Positions 36,420 through 46,469 of a DNA stretch of 64,000 nt are shown piece after piece. Position 1 is the stretch's first letter; each line of letters begins with the position of its first letter. Location: the NCBI GenBank assembly GCA_037783415.1, contig JAZGTN010000117.1, positions 372,001 through 436,000 of the forward strand. Reading direction: 5' to 3'. The translations under genes and the position numbers were made by a program. Below the pieces are notes generated by a model. It searched no databases and was not told the origin of the DNA. It worked only from the letters and a program-made list of their open reading frames with translations. Source of the DNA: Leptasterias polaris. Its lineage: Eukaryota > Echinodermata > Asteroidea > Forcipulatida > Asteriidae.

Positions 36420-37030
36420 CTTTATATTTGTTGTCTTTGCTAATCTCTTTTGTTTTTTAAGCAGTCTGTTTATAAAATTAATATTGGCAAGTTAGACAGA
36501 GAGTAAATTAACAAAAACCAATCAGGAAAGTTAAGATGCTGAAAGTGTACCTTTTTATTTAAAACATTGTTTGCACAAAAATAAAAACAACATATTTTAA
36601 CAATTAATTTTGAAGCATTTTCATTGTTTTCTTCTTAAAATATCAAAAGCTTGAAATGAACATTAGTATTCCAAAATTCTTGTAATTTTTAATTATTGTA
36701 TTCCAAAATTCTTGTAATTTTTAATTATTATTTTAAAATCAGAAGTAATAAATTGTCAAGCAATTTTCAGTAAAACATAAAATAAATGGTTATTAGAAAA
36801 ACGTTTACTTGAAGATTGGTCATCCTTTGTAACTTTTTGTTTGTATTTCTCTTTATGTTTCTAAAATGATATACTTACTAATTTTTGCTCGGATATTTCA
36901 TGATCAATTACTTTATTATTTGAAATAAACATATAAATAAGAGCTTAATACATATCCAGAGAACTTTGATCCTTTACATCCAGAACAAGATCCAATATTT
37001 ACTAGAATCAGACTTAATGTCTTGATATAA
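36420..37030. other. AT-rich, no gene recognised
   Basis: Contains a short tandem duplication of TATTCCAAAATTCTTG near 36670-36720. Nothing else is supported. Confidence 0.5.
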
Positions 37031-37084
37031 AAAATCTTCATGACGAGTTGTAATCCGAAGCACCAAAAGTTCTACAGAGCACAA

Positions 37085-37346
37085 TTATGTATCCTTGGAA
37101 CAGTCTGGTGCAGAACATCTGGTATCCATCTGTGTTATCATCAATGTGACTTCTACATTATTCTGCAGAGGATCTGCCTTCGTCAGCTTTCCATACTTCA
37201 AAATATCAGTTATGCAAGGTGTGTGGTTGCATTCTGCAGAGCGGCAATTTTTCCTGTCGTAGACAGGGAAAAGCTCCCTTTGAGACCAATTGGAACTATT
37301 CCTGTACACACAAGAATAAATAATATTGATTGCAACATGACTGTCT
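37085..37346 (-). other. Possible small secreted cysteine-containing product (minus strand)
   Basis: On the minus strand an ATG near 37340 opens a frame beginning MKTVMLQSILFILVC, a plausible signal peptide, which stops after about 45 codons. A second overlapping frame (to 37085) holds six cysteines (RKNCRSAECNHTPC ... DTRCSAPDC). A frameshift or unseen splice would be needed to connect the two. No family is recognised; it may be chance. Confidence 0.2.
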
Positions 37347-37429
37347 TCATTTTCAAGTAAAGATTGACAAAAGGGAACAGCTAAAGTTAGGGGTAGGGTT
37401 TTTGATCAAAAGTTAAAATTAATGAGCAT

Positions 37430-38270
37430 AAAAACTTACTTTGTAAGGTTTATGGTTAGGGTTGGGTTTGGGGTTAGAGTTAGTGTTTTTGATCCAAAGT
37501 AGGGTTAGGGTTAGGGTTGAGGTTTGTGATCAAAGGTTTTAAATTATGAGCATAGAAACTTACTTAGTAAGGGTTAGGGTTTTTGATCAAAAGTAGGGTT
37601 AGGTTTAGGGTTAGGTTTGAGTTGGGGTTAGTGTTTTTGATCCAAAGTAGGGTTAGGGTTAGGGTTGGGGTTGGGGTTGGGGTTGGGGTTGGGGTTGGGG
37701 TTGGGGTTGGGGTTGGGGTTTTTGATCCAAAGTAGGGTTAGGGTTGGGGTTAGGGTTTTTGATCCAAAGTAGGGTTAGGGTTAGGGTTTTTGATCCAAAG
37801 TAGGGTTATGGTTAGGGTTAGGGTTTTTGATCCAAAGTAGGGTTAGGGTTAGGGTTTAGGGTTAAAGGATGACCAATCTTCAAGTAAATGTTTTTTATCA
37901 ATAGTTTTAAATTAATGAGCATAAAAACTTACTCTGATCAAAATTTAGGGTTAAAGCACAAGTACTTACTTGGTAAGGGTTAGAGTCAAGGTTAGTTTTA
38001 GGGTTTTTGAGGGGCGGTGGGGGGTTAGGGTTTTTATCAAGTCCTTTAAATTATTGTGCCTAAAAACTTACTTGGTAGAGTCAAGGTTAGTTTTAAGGTT
38101 TTTGAGGGGGGTAGGGGGGTTAGGGTTTTTATCAAGTCCTTTAAATTATTGTGCCTAAAAACTTACTTGGTAAAGGTTAGGGCTGGTGTTAAGGTTTTTG
38201 ATCTAACGCTTTAAATAATGTATATTCAAATTTACTTTGTAAGGGCTAGGGTTAGCGTTAAGGGTAAAGG
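37430..38270. repeat. Interstitial telomere-like TTAGGG / GGGGTT repeats
   Basis: Degenerate GGTTAGGGTTAGGG runs are mixed with TTTTTGATCCAAAGTAGG spacers. A pure (GGGGTT)n stretch of about ten units lies at about 37655-37719. TTAGGG is the animal telomere unit. The G-rich strand is the plus strand. Spacers such as AAATTAATGAGCATAAAAAC recur, so it is a compound tandem array rather than a clean telomere fusion. Confidence 0.8.
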
Positions 38271-38838
38271 TAAGGAGCTCTGAAAGAGCTGCTGATAGTA
38301 AAAAACTTTGTGAGAAATGACTCCTAAAGTACTGTAGCTTTAGGGCACAAGAGGTAATTTTCACCCCAAAATTTTGAATCTGAGAAAGACTTCAGACATG
38401 AAGCCTTTTTCAGGCATCTGAAAGCACACAATTTATAGCTTAAAGGTGTTTTTTTCTTTCATTATTTTCTTGCAGCTTCGATGACTAATTGAGCCCAAAT
38501 TTTCACAGGTTTGTTATTTTATGCATACTGTATTTTGGGGTACACCAACCAAGTAAGGATACTGGTCTTTCACAATTACCCAAAGTGTACCCTGCCTTTA
38601 TCTTTAAGAAATCCATTCTCAAAAGAGAGACACTGTAGACAAAACAGATAATGGTTTTTACCCGTAAAACATGTTTTCCCGAGGCGTAGCCTTTGGAAAA
38701 AGAATGCGCCGAGGATTACCTCGGGAGTTGTAGTTCCATAGTACTCAAAGCAGTCAATATTTGTATGATTGCTACACTAGTGCAGTGTTGGTTACTGCAG
38801 TGTGCATTATTCATCGTCACTCACTCTTGTTGTAGTGA

Positions 38839-38900
38839 GTCACATAAATAGGGCCAATCCACTTTGTATCCTTAGTGGATTGGCCCTATTTATGGGGCTA
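38839..38900. mobile_element. 62-bp minimal foldback MITE with 10-bp target duplication
   Basis: The inverted arms ATAGGGCCAATCCACT and AGTGGATTGGCCCTAT are separated by a few bases (TTGTATCCTT). The flanks GTTGTAGTGA at 38829-38838 and 38901-38910 are identical. The end GGGGCTA and the arm sequence match the 762-bp element at 39581-40342. Confidence 0.8.
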
Positions 38901-39129
38901 GTTGTAGTGAAGTGAATATTTTTAGTTGTAATGTACGTGGAGAGAGACAGTAACTTGTCCATCCTCCTTAGCAAAGATCTATAGCCTATAGGGAAAGGGA
39001 TGAGTGGTCATGGGTCAATGTGAGTTTGTTTGTGTTGTCTTGCAATTTGATGGTCAATATTCAATAGTCTGGTTTCTGAAACTGTTTATGGAGTCAGTTG
39101 GCTCATTGACGATGTTATCCTGTTACCTG

Positions 39130-39280
39130 GGGCCTTTCTAAAAAAAAACTCGGCTTGGGCTCCGGCTCCAGGCTCCGTCTGATGTTTGCGAACCACCGCG
39201 TACAAATACACGCTGCAGCAAAAAATATCAACGGAGCCCAAGCCGGAGACAGAGCCCAAGCCGAGGTTTGAGAAAGGCCC
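39130..39280. mobile_element. 151-bp MITE with long inverted repeats
   Basis: The left end GGGCCTTTCTAAA...CTCGGCTTGGGCTCCGG is complementary to the right end CCGGAGACAGAGCCCAAGCC...GAGAAAGGCCC. Arms are about 50 bp and GC-rich. No clear target duplication was found. Confidence 0.7.
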
Positions 39281-39580
39281 TTTGTTAGTAAGACTAGTGG
39301 TGAGAGCTCGGAGACAGGATGATGTGATGTGAAATGATGATGTATTTGTACATGTACGTAGATTTTTTTTTAACTATGTATTCTATATAGCTCAGAATCT
39401 GATAAGTCAAGAGCATGGATGAAAGAAACATGCTGCAGGCATCAGTTTGGCGCAGGGATACAGACCAAACACATCAAATAATGACAGATATCTCTACGGA
39501 TTATTGGTATGTTTACATTGACACGATTGAGTTAATCTGAACATGCAAACGTCAACCTATGATATGGCATGCCGTCTGAT

Positions 39581-40342
39581 AGCCCCAAATAGGGCCAATC
39601 CACTCTGTATCCTTGGCCCTAGCACAATTGCAAACCTAAGTTTGTGCCGCATTGAGATTTTTAATCTGCAAAGATCTGCATCATGAAACTTACCGATCGA
39701 ATGCTAATATACTTGTAAATAGCCGGACTGCTGGAATTTGTTTTAAAAACATCACAGATTTTGGGGGAAAATTTATTGCTTTTCGAGTCGCGAGTGCGAA
39801 TTTTTGTTCACATAATTATTGTTAACAACTTGCGCGAAAACCATGATTTGTCAGGTTCCCTTAACAACTCCACAACAGTTATACGATCAACTGCTGTAAT
39901 CTAATGGGGACCAGACTGATTTACTCAGCATTATTAGTCTTAGGTTCCAATTGGATTGTGACAGTTGATCATATAAATGTTGTGTAATTGTTGAGGGAAC
40001 CCGACAAGTATGGTTGTTGTAAATACGTGAACAAAAATTCACACTCGCGACTCGAAAAGCAATCAATTTTCCCCAAAAATCTGTGATGTTTTTAAAACAA
40101 TTTTCAGCAGTCCAGCTATTTACAAATAGTAGCATTAAATATTTAGATCGATAAGTTTCATCGATGCAGATCTTTGCAGATTAAAAATCTCAATGGGGCA
40201 TAAACTTAGGTTTGCATTGTGCTGGGGCCAAGGATACGGAGTGCCTGTGGATTGGCCCAACGGGCCAAGGATACGGAGTGCCTGTGGAATTGGCCCAACG
40301 GAGTGGATTGGCCCTATTTGGGAGGTCTCCTATTTGGGGCTA
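39581..40342. mobile_element. 762-bp foldback element with 10-bp target duplication
   Basis: Arms of about 300 bp (39595-39893 and 39960-40256) are inverted, imperfect copies sharing ATCTGCAAAGATCTGCAT-like and TCGAGTCGCGAGTG text. Identical flanks GCCGTCTGAT lie at 39571-39580 and 40343-40352. The right end carries extra tandem copies of CCAAGGATACGGAGTGCC. Long inverted repeats with 9-11 bp duplications suggest a Mutator-like non-autonomous element. Confidence 0.8.
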
Positions 40343-40960
40343 GCCGTCTGATGAATACACCATTAATTATTACACAAACAGAAAACCCCGACACAATCTG
40401 CCTATATATCAATCTCAAACATACCTTTATAACATTCAGTGATTCTCCTGCCTTTGGTGAACAGCCAGATAACCCGTGCAGCGTCACAGTTTGTATAAAA
40501 AGGGACATTTCTAAGTAAAATGTGGAAAAACAAAATTGAGATCGAAACTCCCTCCATGTAGCTGTATTATTATGACCTGGAGATCTGGAGGGCGCACTTC
40601 ATAAACAAACCAACACTTTAAGCACGTGACCATAAGGGGCAAGTGCAAGTTTCTTTTTTCAAAGAGAATAATCATGAAGCAGGCATCATGTACACTACTA
40701 CTACTAGCGGGATGCGTAATTTTTTCTGCAGCATACTTCGTCAATACAGTCAACAAAGGGATAGGCGGCTGTTCTTCCTTATCTCTCTGTTGACTCCATA
40801 ATAATAGCCAGCGTGTGCTGCAAAACATAAATTTGCTAGCGGTAACTTCTCTTTACATTTTTCACTTTCGTCACCATAAGAAGTAACTATAACTATAAAT
40901 GTAAATAGTAGTGAACTTGCGGGTACAACCATGTGTATAATTTCTTTTGGGAGGAGTGTT

Positions 40961-41030
40961 GGCTCTGAAAAGAGCCGGTTTGGTCTCGACGTTTCGAACA
41001 GTATACTCTGCTCGTCTTCAGGAGAATCTT
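40961..41030 (-). ncRNA. Hammerhead-ribozyme-like core next to a histone-type stem-loop
   Basis: On the minus strand CTGAAGA (41021-41015) is followed by a 7-bp hairpin, CGAGCAG/CTGTTCG with loop AGTATA. GAAAC and GTC follow (40995-40988), with TCTC/GAGA able to form stem I. This is the order of a hammerhead ribozyme with a very short stem III, as described for Penelope-like retroelements. About 10 bases downstream is GGCTCTTTTCAGAGCC (40976-40961), a 6-bp stem with a TTTC loop identical to the replication-dependent histone mRNA 3' element. No Penelope reading frame or histone gene is present nearby. Confidence 0.6.
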
Positions 41031-41164
41031 CTTCGTCACCATAGTTTAAAGCTATGAATTACTGACTTAATAATTGCTTTGATTGTTTATCTCATATGAT
41101 TATTGTTTTGGTTTTTTCAGTTTATTTTAACTTCCTATATAATTACTTTAAAAATGTATATTTG

Positions 41165-42840
41165 CGTTGGAATTAAGTTTTGAGTTGAATTGAAATCAAA
41201 TTTGTTTACCCGGTTTGTTTGCTGCCAGGTACAATATCAAAAGTTGACAATGTTTTTTTGTTAATAAAGGCCTAGCCATAAATCCATTACAAAAGTCTCA
41301 GTCAGGGATGGCGGGTAAACTCTAAACAACAGTAAACACTAAGTCACTAATGCTAGAATACCGACTAAAAAAACTAGATCGGACTGCAGTCACGACAAAA
41401 CTTGCTAGCAAAAGCTGTTCTTTATAAAATTTCAACAAATAGATAAACGCCAAAATACTTTTAAACCATTTCCATAAATTTAAATGTAAAAACTGAACAG
41501 AGATATCTGTACTTTACCGGAGTTTTGTGATGAAAACATTTCATTAATTTGAAAACACACTTAACGTCGTAAGCAGACGACAGCTCAATGTTATTGTGCA
41601 ATGTGTTCTGGGTATCCACTATACTACGCATGTGCAGCAAGTTGTCCAAAAGAGGGGGCTCCCCCTATCTTGAAAACAACTAAACAAAAACTGTCTTTTT
41701 ATCAGTGTTGTATAGTTTCTCTCTTTTTTCAAAACCTGTTTTTCACCATTTTATAGGCCATTGCTCTTTATATTAAAATACCAACATTTCCCCCATTGTG
41801 TCCCCTTGTTTGTTGTTGTTAAAATCTTACCAGGCGCGGATCCAGGGGGGGGGGGGGGGGGGGCTGGGGGAACGCCCCCGGGTAACAACAAAAATGGGAA
41901 CAAAGAAATTGAAAAAAAAAAAGTGGGGAAGAGAAGGGAGAGGAAACATTCTGAAATAATAGTATTTGTAGGGTTTTTTCTTCTTATTTTAATTTATTTT
42001 TGTTTTTTCTATACACTGCCTGTCAAATTAGCCCACAGGCAGCCGATTGTCTTAAGACAATATTACTTAAAACAAAAACGCTTGCCGTACAGCGTACGGT
42101 CTACAAGAGGGAGGAGCATCACTGAGAGACGGCAATACAGACTCAAAAGATTTATGGGATTAAAGTTTTCTAGGAGTCCTGCGTTGATGTTACAGGAAAT
42201 TTTCCAGTAAAATTAGGCGACTGATATGGATCAGAAGTGCTTAGAAAGTGTTTATTTTCCTCTGTATTTAGGCACACGGAGGCTTGATTTTTCGACCCCA
42301 AAGCTCAGAGCTCAAGGGGGCTTCACACCCTAGACCCCACCCCTTAAATTTATTTGAACCACAAACACAGAATCCTTGGTTTATTGTCTACAAGAGGGAG
42401 GAGCAACATTTTCTAGGAGTGCTTGTTTATTTTCCTCTGTATTTAGGCACACGGAGGCTTGATTTTTCGACCCCAAAGCTCAGAGCTCAAGGGGGCTTCA
42501 CACCCTAGACCCCCACCGGGGCTTCGCCCCTGGACCCCACCCCTTAAATTTATTTGAACCACAAACACAGAATCCTTGGTTTATTGTCTACAAGAGGGAG
42601 GAGCAACATTGCTTAGAAAGTTTCTAGAAAGCTTCGCCCCTGGACCCCACCAGGGGCCGTACAGCCGGCCCCTGGAACCCACCCCTTAAAATTATTTGAG
42701 CCACAAATACAGAATCCTGGGTGCACCGCGTTGTGCCCCCCCGGTTAAACAATCCTGGATCCGCGCCTCCCCCCCCTAAAACAATGAAACAAAAATAAAT
42801 ATAATCACTAACTCACTTTTCTAGTTCTGTAGGTTTTATT
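41165..42840 (-). repeat. Long dispersed repeat, minus copy (partner 22063-23690)
   Basis: The reverse complement follows 22063-22640 and then 23540-23690 closely. It is interrupted by the element at 41832-42768, for which the partner gives the empty site. It lacks the 900-bp SINE-bearing segment of the plus copy. Confidence 0.75.
41832..42768. mobile_element. 937-bp element with AGGCGCGGATCCAGG ends
   Basis: The terminal inverted repeats are AGGCGCGGATCCAGG (41832-41846) and CCTGGATCCGCGCCT (42754-42768). The interior has a G run of about 18, and a tandem duplication of about 170-200 bp containing GGCACACGGAGGCTTGATTT (about 42270 and 42445). The partner copy at 22140 lacks it. There is no transposase; the superfamily is not identified. 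Confidence 0.7.
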
Positions 42841-43224
42841 AAAAATTGACAATTCCTGCATTAGTTTTGACGTCAAAGAGAGCGCTACAGGCCTACTGAA
42901 AAACAGCTTCAAAGCGTTTACTAGAAATTTACAGTCCGGGTATAGGCCTATCCAATACCTTCAAGTTTCTAGTAGTGTTATAATTGCCATGTAATTATAT
43001 TGGACAAATTATTTAAATTTTGTATAATAATAAGCTATTGTATTTTACTATACCTCATACATATTCATAACCGAGAGTCGAATTCTCACTATGGTCCATT
43101 CAACATGTGCGACTGTCGCCCGGGCAGCCCGTCCGGGCCAGCTCATTCTCGATTCAAAGGTGTGTAGGATTCAGAAAGAAACAACGGCTTGTCAGTGGTC
43201 AGGCCAATGTTATCTATGTCCAAA

Positions 43225-43577
43225 CCATAGAAATAGAACCCGGAGAACGCTGAGCTCGACCGCCCTCTGTGTCGTCTGTGTATGGCAAAATGATCATCAC
43301 GTGACACGCGTGTATGGCAAAATGGCAACGCACATAGACCGTTTCTACGTGTTTTCATTGGTCAATGTTCATGACGTCTACTGTATGGCAAAATATTATC
43401 ACTGGCTTATCACTGACCAGCCTCGCTACCATGGGCAGCGCACCGTAACACCCGGCGTACGTCTCTAGCCATACACGTGTTTAAAAAAATGGCGTACGCG
43501 CGTCCATAAAAATGGTCTCACAACGAAATCGCACGCACAATGACACACTCAGCGCTCTCCGGGTTCTATTTCTATGG
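43225..43577. mobile_element. 353-bp MITE with 30-bp inverted repeats
   Basis: The ends start CCATAGAAATAGAACCCGGA and are complementary over 30 bp with one mismatch. The flanks TCCAAA on both sides give a target duplication of 6 bp. The interior repeats GTATGGCAAAAT three times. Confidence 0.8.
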
Positions 43578-43793
43578 TCCAAACATGGTGTGGAGTGAAA
43601 TCTTCAGACATTGGGTGAGCTGCCACACGCGCTAGCCAACCGTTAGTATGTATAATGGTCGCTAGTTTTTGAATTAAAACATGGATTTATAGTGCTGATG
43701 ACGTCACAGTCTTTTTGACACTTTGCAGAAGAATGGAAAACCATGCACCTGCACGTACAACTGTCACAATTAAATAAACCGTCACTTCATTAA

Positions 43794-44668
43794 CCCTTTC
43801 AGCCACAAGTTCTTTTGAAAATTATATAAACTGCTGGAGCCCACATTCCTTGACCACTCCGTCAAGCATGAAGCACACTTTCTCACACAAAGCTTGTGTT
43901 CAAAGTTCGATTTTGCAAACTCTATTATTACCTTGAAGATTTCATTTGAGAGCATAACCAGTAATACAAATTGTCTTACTTATTGATTTTCCTTTCATAT
44001 ACTTAAAAAATCATCGAAATCAGCCTATAATGTCCAAGTTCTTGGTCTTTGTTTCCTCAGTGTGTTCTGTAAACCCAAACACTTTTTTGCACACAACCTA
44101 ATGGCGCTCAGTAGGTATTTGGCATTTCGGATCTTTCTACTCCAATTGGAAGCGATTGCACAATAGACCTTTCTATTGCAACGTCACAGCCCGAGTTTTT
44201 GCCAACCGAGGTTGGAAAACTATGGAAAGCCATAACTGCAAATCAAAAACAGATAGCCATAGTTTGTAGCAATGTTGCACAAATATTCAAATATAGGGTT
44301 GAATTTGCTGGAAAAAAATCAACCAATCATTAAAGGTATTTCAGTTCATGAATCTTTACAGAAAATGTTGAATTTGGTAACAACATTTTTAACACAATTT
44401 ATTGAATGTTTTGCTAACATTCGGCCGTCCATCCATGCCAAGCGGTGCACTTTGTTTATCAACAATGGAAAGGTCTATAACAACCCTATTTTATTTTAAG
44501 GTCATTGGAAAGATCCGTTCTTACTCTTTCCAATGATGGTAAGCTTGGGTTTGGAGGGTGAACATGGACAAAACTACAGTTTTTTAAACAAATGTCCTGT
44601 GTGTTCAGGCTTGATTGCTTTTTGTGTGTTATCTTGGGCAACTATAGTCGCCATTGGGGCTGAAAGGG
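43794..44668. mobile_element. piggyBac-like non-autonomous element (875 bp)
   Basis: Flanking TTAA at 43790-43793 and 44669-44672 with inverted ends CCCTTTCAGCC / GGCTGAAAGGG. TTAA target sites with CCCTTT ends are characteristic of piggyBac. An inner inverted pair (ACAATAGACCTTTCTATTG near 44160; CAATGGAAAGGTCTATAAC near 44463) adds structure. No transposase. Confidence 0.75.
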
Positions 44669-44819
44669 TTAAACATAAAATCTTCATAATCTTCAATGTT
44701 GTTTTATACCTTTTAAATTAAGAACAATAAATGTCAGTATTTGACATTAATATAATGCTCACTTTAAGTTGAGCTATACGAACAAGATAAGTGCATCATT
44801 GCAAGCAGTTTAATTTGAT

Positions 44820-45020
44820 GTATTTTGTCAATACCATCCTGTAAGGTTAAGGGCCACCACGTGCAGGTCCCAGGGTACCAGCCCCACGCGCTTTCTGAGA
44901 TAGTAAGAGCCATTGCACTTCCCTTTCAGAAGGGTCCGGTCCGCCACTCCGAGGACCAGGGCAGTCTCCTACTCCTACCTAGGTGGTCCCTAATCCCATG
45001 TCTAAGATTATGAACTACAG
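44820..45020. other. GC-richer island, unassigned
   Basis: A stretch of about 200 bp (AAGGGCCACCACGTGCAGG ... CCTAGGTGGTCCC) is clearly richer in GC than its surroundings and can fold with itself. It does not match the 5S rRNA, U1, U2 or 7SL sequences I compared mentally. Possibly a SINE head or an unknown small RNA. Confidence 0.25.
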
Positions 45021-45671
45021 CCGTTTGTCAACCATTAATTTGTGGTAACACCAGAATCATGCTCCGGTAGAGCAGCGTGATGCACTTTTAAGATCAACAA
45101 CCAGCTATTACCCACATGCCTCGATGCAATGTGTCCAAGTCCCTTTTGCAGGTTCGGGATTTCCTTTCTTTATGCTACTATTACGATTCCGAACTTATCG
45201 AACCATGGCACCACCATTAGTTGAACCACTGCGCTACCAATATGCACAACCAATCGAATCAACACAACTCCGATGCTTTAGCTTCAAAGCATATTGGCTA
45301 TGATAAAATCACAGATGTGATTGCTTGCAATTGATACACTTATTTACAAGAACAGTTAAATAGTACATTACTGACACACAAGGTCTCTTACAAATGATAC
45401 AACAATCTGTTGATTGTTTTCCATAATTCCTTAATGAGAAGGATGTCTTGAAGATAGATGATGTTTCTACAAGCGTTGCGTTCTTTAAACTGTGAATCCT
45501 TCAAGGTGACAGAAAGGTTATTTGCTCCACAATCGTTGGTTGTATGAAATCAGCCAGTCAAGCTGTGAAAGTGCATTAAAGAAAGATAGGATCAAACAAA
45601 CTGGTCCTCCCCTGGCGATATTAATTTGACCTTGAATTCGCATGAGCCATCAATATTAACCTGACACCTTA

Positions 45672-46258
45672 AGTATTTGGGGTTGAGCAACAAAAATTAG
45701 CGGGATTTGAACCGACGACCTCCAGTTTAACATGCAGGCACTCTACCAACTGAGCTATCCAGCCCCATTTTGGCAGTTACCCTATCTGTCAATATATTTG
45801 TTCAGGGGTGCCAGTCAGAAGCCACCCGGAACAAAGATGTTGGCAAATAAGAAGACTGCCAACAGAGGGCTACATCTCACTTGGTTGAGCGCCTGTAAAT
45901 TAAACTGGAGGTCGCTTGTTCAAATCAAGCTCTTGTCAATTTTTTCTTTATTCAACCCCAAATTATTTAAATTTATCCATTCAGTTTCACTGTCTATAAC
46001 TTGACATATGAAATTCAAAAGTGGCATCCCCTTAAGGTGATCCCCTGGCTGCCGCTTCCCAGGTTGTATCTAAATGTTGATGTGACTCCTGGCTACACGG
46101 TAGCTAACGGTTGTTTGGCTTCTGACTGGCTGAATAAAGACATTGGCGCCAGCAAATTAATCCAGACGCCATTGGTAGAAAATCCCGTTCTAGTCATTTC
46201 GTCTTTGTTCAACCCCAAGGTATTTAAGTTTACCCAGTCAGTTTCCCTTGTGGTTTAG
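45672..46258. repeat. Second cluster of tRNA-like foldback units
   Basis: A minus-strand tRNA-like unit (45700-45768) faces a degenerate plus-strand unit (45868-45935), followed by a third, more decayed unit (46080-46255) keeping GTCTTTGTTCAACCCCAAGG and CCCAGTCAGTTTCCCTTG. Same family as 33537-34196. No complete tRNA fold. Confidence 0.6.
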
Positions 46259-46422
46259 AACTTGATTTTTAAAGGGAATGTATACGTTTGGTAATCACTC
46301 CTAAAACTAAGGGCAATAAAAACTTATTGGTTAAAGCCTATAGCAGCTTTCGATGGTAAAAATCATGTGAGAGTTATTTTAGTCCGAAGAGATGTGTTTA
46401 CGTAATTATGCCCCAAAATTTG

Positions 46423-46461
46423 AATCTGAGAAGCGTTACTGTCAGTAACGTTTCTCAGATT
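46423..46461. repeat. Short palindrome
   Basis: AATCTGAGAAGCGTTACTG and its near-perfect inverted copy meet at 46441. Related text (AATCTGAGAAAGACTTCAG) occurs near 38377 in a similar setting, so both are probably parts of one MITE family. Confidence 0.6.
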
Positions 46462-46469
46462 GTGTATTC

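Noticed and set aside
44820..45020. snRNA or 5S rRNA gene
   Set aside because: GC-rich and structured, but I could not match conserved blocks of U1, U2, 5S or 7SL RNA.
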